64,000 bases of DNA from Sphingomonadales bacterium (GTDB taxonomy: Bacteria; Pseudomonadota; Alphaproteobacteria; Sphingomonadales; Sphingomonadaceae), in contig JADJGU010000002.1 in assembly GCA_016707885.1 (NCBI GenBank), positions 186,001-250,000 of the forward strand, in the 5' to 3' direction. The translations under genes and the position numbers were made by a program. This document shows positions 61,151 through 64,000 of the stretch, piece by piece. The first letter of the stretch is position 1. Each line of letters opens with the position of its first letter. The notes beneath the pieces are model-generated. The model was not told the DNA's origin. It worked only from the letters and a program-made list of their open reading frames with translations, and ran no database searches.

Positions 61151-62700
61151 ATCGATTCCGAGATGGCGGGTAATGTGACCTTGAAGCATGCGCCGCCCTG
61201 GTCATCTTCGCGATCATCGACTGTGATTGTGCCGTGATGCCCTTCGATGATGGTGCGTGCAATGGCCAGGCCCAGTCCGCTATGTTCGCCAAAACCCTCT
61301 TTTTCTGGCCGAATACTGTGGAATCGGCGGAAAACCGTTTCACGCTCTTCGGGCGGGATGCCAGGGCCCTGATCGCTAATACGCACGATGATTTCATCGC
61401 CACTGCGTGTGGCGGAAATTTCGACCAGGCCGCCACTGGGTGAAAAAGAAACCGCATTGTCGATCAAGTTGGTCAACACCCGTTCGATTCGGATGTCCTC
61501 GCCAAAAATCATGGCGCTGCCCTTGCGAGGCCGTGCGAAGGCTACACGAATATCACCGTCGGCATTGCGGCTTTCGCGTGCAGCCAGAAGCTGATCAATC
61601 ATGTCGCCAAGGTCGATACGTTCAAATTTGGCTTTGGCGAGCTGGGCATCGATGCGGCTGGCATCGGAAATGTCGCTGATCAGCCGGTCCATTCTCAGGA
61701 CGTCGGCTTGCGCGACCGCCATCAATTGATCGCGCAATTTCGGGTCTTTCACATGTCCGATACCATCGAGGGCGGAGCGGAGCGATGCGATCGGATTCTT
61801 GATTTCATGGGCAACGTCGGCAGCAAAGGCTTCGGTAGCGTCAATCCGCTGACGCAGCGCGTTGCTCATGTCCGATAAGGCGCGCGCAAGCATGCCGATT
61901 TCGTCACGACGCGTCGGCATTCGGGGGATGGTTACATCGGGCGCGCGACCGAGGCGCACCTTGACGGCGGCCCGCGCCAAATGCTGCAGTGGACGGACTA
62001 TGGTCCGCGCCAGAAACAGAGACAGCAATATCGATATGGCGAGCACCGCCAACATGAACATCGCAACGGTAAAGCGCTCGGCCCGCACATAGGCACGAAC
62101 ATCGCGGGCATTTGCGGTGGTCAACAGTTTACGGCCATCTTTCGGCCAAACCGTGGTGGCGCTGATGATATGCGTCAAGTCGTCCGCGAAACGGACGTCG
62201 GACTTCGCTTGGCCTGCTCGCACACCGCTCAATTCCGGCCAATTGGCCGCTACATCGGATTTGGGTTCGCGAAACCATTCAAGTCGAGGAGATTGCACGA
62301 GAAAATCGAATACCCGGTCGATCCAGCGTGCGGCGGCCTTGCGCCATGGCTCGGTAGAGGGGTCGACTAGCCGGTATGTCGGCTGCGTTGCCTGAAAACT
62401 GTCAAAGGCTTTGGTCCCAGTATCGGAATAGATACGAACCCTTAGTGTTTCATCTCGGGCAAATTTGATCAGAAAGGCCGCCTGATCCGCAGGCTCAACA
62501 TGTTGAAGCGCGTTGGCGAGCAATAGAATCTGCTTCTCAGCACTTTGTTGGCGCTCCGAAACCAGCCGCGAACGATAATTATCCAGAAAAATCAGACCAC
62601 TGGCCATCAAGGCAAGCGCGAACAGATTGACTGCCAAAATACGCGACGTGAGTGAAAGCTTGCGGCTCCACCCCAAGGCAAAACGATCCCCCTCACTCAT
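61147..62700 (-). CDS. chvG: Sensor histidine kinase ChvG
   Basis: A 517-residue membrane kinase. First helix at about 20-42 (RILAVNLFALALMASGLIFL), a periplasmic domain of about 190 residues (with RLEWFREPKSDVAANWPEL), a second helix (FTVAMFMLAVLAISILLSLF), a HAMP linker, and the kinase core with phospho-acceptor in FAADVAHEIKNPIASL, N box NLIDNAVSFS and G box DQGPGIPPEE. In Agrobacterium and Sinorhizobium ChvG/ExoS senses acid or envelope signals through the periplasmic repressor ExoR. The start at 62700 overlaps the chvI end by 8 bases. Confidence 0.95.
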   Translation of the reverse strand: MSEGDRFALGWSRKLSLTSRILAVNLFALALMASGLIFLDNYRSRLVSERQQSAEKQILLLANALQHVEPADQAAFLIKFARDETLRVRIYSDTGTKAFDSFQATQPTYRLVDPSTEPWRKAAARWIDRVFDFLVQSPRLEWFREPKSDVAANWPELSGVRAGQAKSDVRFADDLTHIISATTVWPKDGRKLLTTANARDVRAYVRAERFTVAMFMLAVLAISILLSLFLARTIVRPLQHLARAAVKVRLGRAPDVTIPRMPTRRDEIGMLARALSDMSNALRQRIDATEAFAADVAHEIKNPIASLRSALDGIGHVKDPKLRDQLMAVAQADVLRMDRLISDISDASRIDAQLAKAKFERIDLGDMIDQLLAARESRNADGDIRVAFARPRKGSAMIFGEDIRIERVLTNLIDNAVSFSPSGGLVEISATRSGDEIIVRISDQGPGIPPEERETVFRRFHSIRPEKEGFGEHSGLGLAIARTIIEGHHGTITVDDREDDQGGACFKVTLPAISESI

Positions 62701-63400
62701 CGGTGAAACGGTATCCGGCGCCGTACAGAGTATCAATGGCAGAAAATTCGGGATCAATTTGTCGGAATTTCCGACGCAGCCTTTTGATGTGGCTGTCGAT
62801 AGTGCGGTCGTCGACATAGACATCGTCTTGATAGGCAATGTCCATCAACTGGCTTCGGGTGCGAACAACTCCCGGGCGAGAGGCGAGTGCCTCCAAGATC
62901 ATGAACTCGGTGACTGTCAGTGTAACTGGTTGATCTTTCCACCGCACATGGTGGCGTGCAGGGTCCATTTCCAGATTTCCACGGATCATAGGATCGGGTT
63001 CTGGCAGGTCTGAATCATCAGCACTTTGGCTGCGTACCGCAGTACGACGCAATATGGCTTTGACCCGTGCGATGAGCAGCCGTTGCGAAAAGGGTTTGGT
63101 GATATAATCGTCGGCACCCATTGCCAGACCAAGTGCCTCGTCGAGCTCTTCGTCTTTTGAGGTCAGGAAAATGACGGGCATGTCGGACTTTTCACGCAGT
63201 CGTCGCAGTAGCTCCAAGCCGTCCATGCGCGGCATCTTGATGTCGAAAATCCCCAAGTCAGCGGGATTCTCGAGTAAGGCTTTCAGTGCGGCTTCTCCGT
63301 CGGGATAAAGTCGCGTGATATAGCCTTCGCCCTGCATCGCGATCGACACAGATGTCAGGATGTTCCGGTCATCGTCAACAAGGGCAATATTGGCAGACAT
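62693..63400 (-). CDS. chvI: Response regulator ChvI
   Basis: A 235-residue OmpR-type regulator from the ATG at 63400 (the open frame extends upstream, but the canonical MSANIALVDDDRNIL begins there). Phospho-acceptor Asp53 (LGIFDIKMPRMDG), the switch lysine in DYITKPFSQRLL, and a winged-helix output domain (TLTVTEFMILEALASRPG, DRTIDSHIKRLRRKFRQI). It diverges from pckA, which ChvI is known to activate in Agrobacterium. Overlaps the chvG start. Confidence 0.96.
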   Translation of the reverse strand: MSANIALVDDDRNILTSVSIAMQGEGYITRLYPDGEAALKALLENPADLGIFDIKMPRMDGLELLRRLREKSDMPVIFLTSKDEELDEALGLAMGADDYITKPFSQRLLIARVKAILRRTAVRSQSADDSDLPEPDPMIRGNLEMDPARHHVRWKDQPVTLTVTEFMILEALASRPGVVRTRSQLMDIAYQDDVYVDDRTIDSHIKRLRRKFRQIDPEFSAIDTLYGAGYRFTDE

Positions 63401-63587
63401 TAGCGCGCTTATAGGAAGGCTAAGGGCTGGCATCAATGGCATGTGCAAAAGCCCTTGTTGCAGAGTGTGACAATTTTCTTTGGGTAAATTGCTGGCCCCT
63501 ATGTTTGACGAAGCGCTAGCCGTAGTTTAGGGGCCGCATCGACTCCCGTGCATACCTATGCACTTCCCTGACATAAAGGAAGCCAAC

Positions 63588-64000
63588 GTGTCCGCAGCGC
63601 CGAACTTCTCCCTTGAAAAACAAGGTATTTCGACCCCCGCCAAGATTTTTTGGAATCTGGGCACCGCACGATTGGTCGAATCAGCGCTGAACAAAGGTGA
63701 AGGCATTTTGGCCAAGGAGGGGCCGCTGGTTGTCGAAACAGGTAAGCACACCGGCCGCTCCGCCTCGGATAAATTTATCGTTCGCGACACGACGACTGAA
63801 AACACGATCCATTGGGGTAAAACCAATGTTGCGATGGATCCGGCACATTTTGCAGCTTTGAAGGAAGATTTCTTCGCGGCACTTGCGGCGAAAGACGAGC
63901 TTTATGTCGCCGACCTCTTTGGTGGCTCTCAGCCCGAATATCGCGTCAATGTGCGCGTGATTAACGAGCTTGCCTGGCACAATCTGTTCATTCGCACGTT
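63588..64000 (+). CDS. pckA: Phosphoenolpyruvate carboxykinase (ATP), 3' end outside window
   Basis: The visible 137 residues (SAAPNFSLEKQGISTPAKIF, VVETGKHTGRSASDKFIVRD, ELYVADLFGGSQPEYRVNVR) are the N-terminal part of ATP-dependent PckA, which turns oxaloacetate into phosphoenolpyruvate for gluconeogenesis. GTG at 63588 has AAAGGA at a proper distance; an in-frame ATG at 63558 is the alternative. Divergent from chvI across 187 bases. The frame runs open through the window edge. Confidence 0.95.
   Translation, partial: MSAAPNFSLEKQGISTPAKIFWNLGTARLVESALNKGEGILAKEGPLVVETGKHTGRSASDKFIVRDTTTENTIHWGKTNVAMDPAHFAALKEDFFAALAAKDELYVADLFGGSQPEYRVNVRVINELAWHNLFIRT

Overview
The window is a 64 kb stretch of high-GC, gene-dense bacterial chromosome that reads as core genome of a sphingomonad (Alphaproteobacteria, Sphingomonadales). 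Several independent signs agree: a permuted two-piece tmRNA whose tag reads ANDNEALALAA, a GTTC-N7-GTTC SOS box in front of recA, the conserved pckA / chvI-chvG-hprK-rapZ-EIIA-HPr block, a CckA-type hybrid kinase next to recA, the lptD-surA-pdxA-rsmA operon, a eukaryote-like NADP isocitrate dehydrogenase, and many small proteins of a kind seen in sphingomonads. I see no prophage, insertion sequence, CRISPR array, rRNA or tRNA gene.

Layout. 1-6.6 kb: an NTF2-like protein cut by the window edge, an outer-membrane protein, rpsD, chorismate mutase, trmJ-nrdR-zinc ribbon, glyA-rpiB. 6.6-10.2 kb: a hydrolase diverging from two tandem cysteine desulfurases translationally coupled to a [2Fe-2S] ferredoxin. 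10.2-10.7 kb: split tmRNA, followed by three copies of a 14-mer and an alphaproteobacterial palindromic repeat. 10.7-19.9 kb (minus strand): lptD-surA-pdxA-rsmA, then an M20 hydrolase, astA and astB of arginine succinylation. 20-28 kb: pepA-holC, ndk, purM with purN (PurN fused to a YjbR/MmcQ domain), an HdaA-like DnaA relative. 28-36 kb: rnd, aspS, PPK2, greB, lytic transglycosylase, dapA, smpB. 37-49.6 kb: M13 peptidase, cckA, recA, an EF-G paralogue, a methyltransferase, a glutathione transferase, alaS. 49.5-55.2 kb (minus strand): K+/H+ antiporter, icd, D-aminoacylase-type amidohydrolase, GntR regulator. 55.2-58.2 kb: psd-pssA, rmuC. 58.2-63.4 kb (minus strand): RNA methyltransferase, HPr, EIIA, rapZ, hprK, chvG, chvI, with pckA diverging at the right edge.

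How genes cooperate. The right end holds a regulatory PTS (HPr, EIIA, HPr kinase, RapZ) coupled to the ChvG/ChvI two-component system beside pckA. The envelope is served by LptD/SurA, PSD/PssA and a lytic transglycosylase. tmRNA and SmpB (ribosome rescue) are both present but 26 kb apart. CckA and RecA lie side by side.

Main caution: at least nine genes (glyA, an M20 hydrolase, astA, surA, pepA, dapA, a DUF2062 protein, an M13 peptidase, a D-aminoacylase) are interrupted by single-base indels, one in-frame TAG or, in surA, an apparent internal deletion. The lesions are clustered, several lie in short homopolymers, and several genes are normally essential, so I read most as sequence or assembly errors. 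I did not find a convincing new multi-gene system. The observations most worth checking are the 14-mer repeats behind tmRNA, a hairpin that covers the ribosome-binding site of the antiporter, the PurN-YjbR fusion, and the M20 hydrolase as a possible missing AstE.
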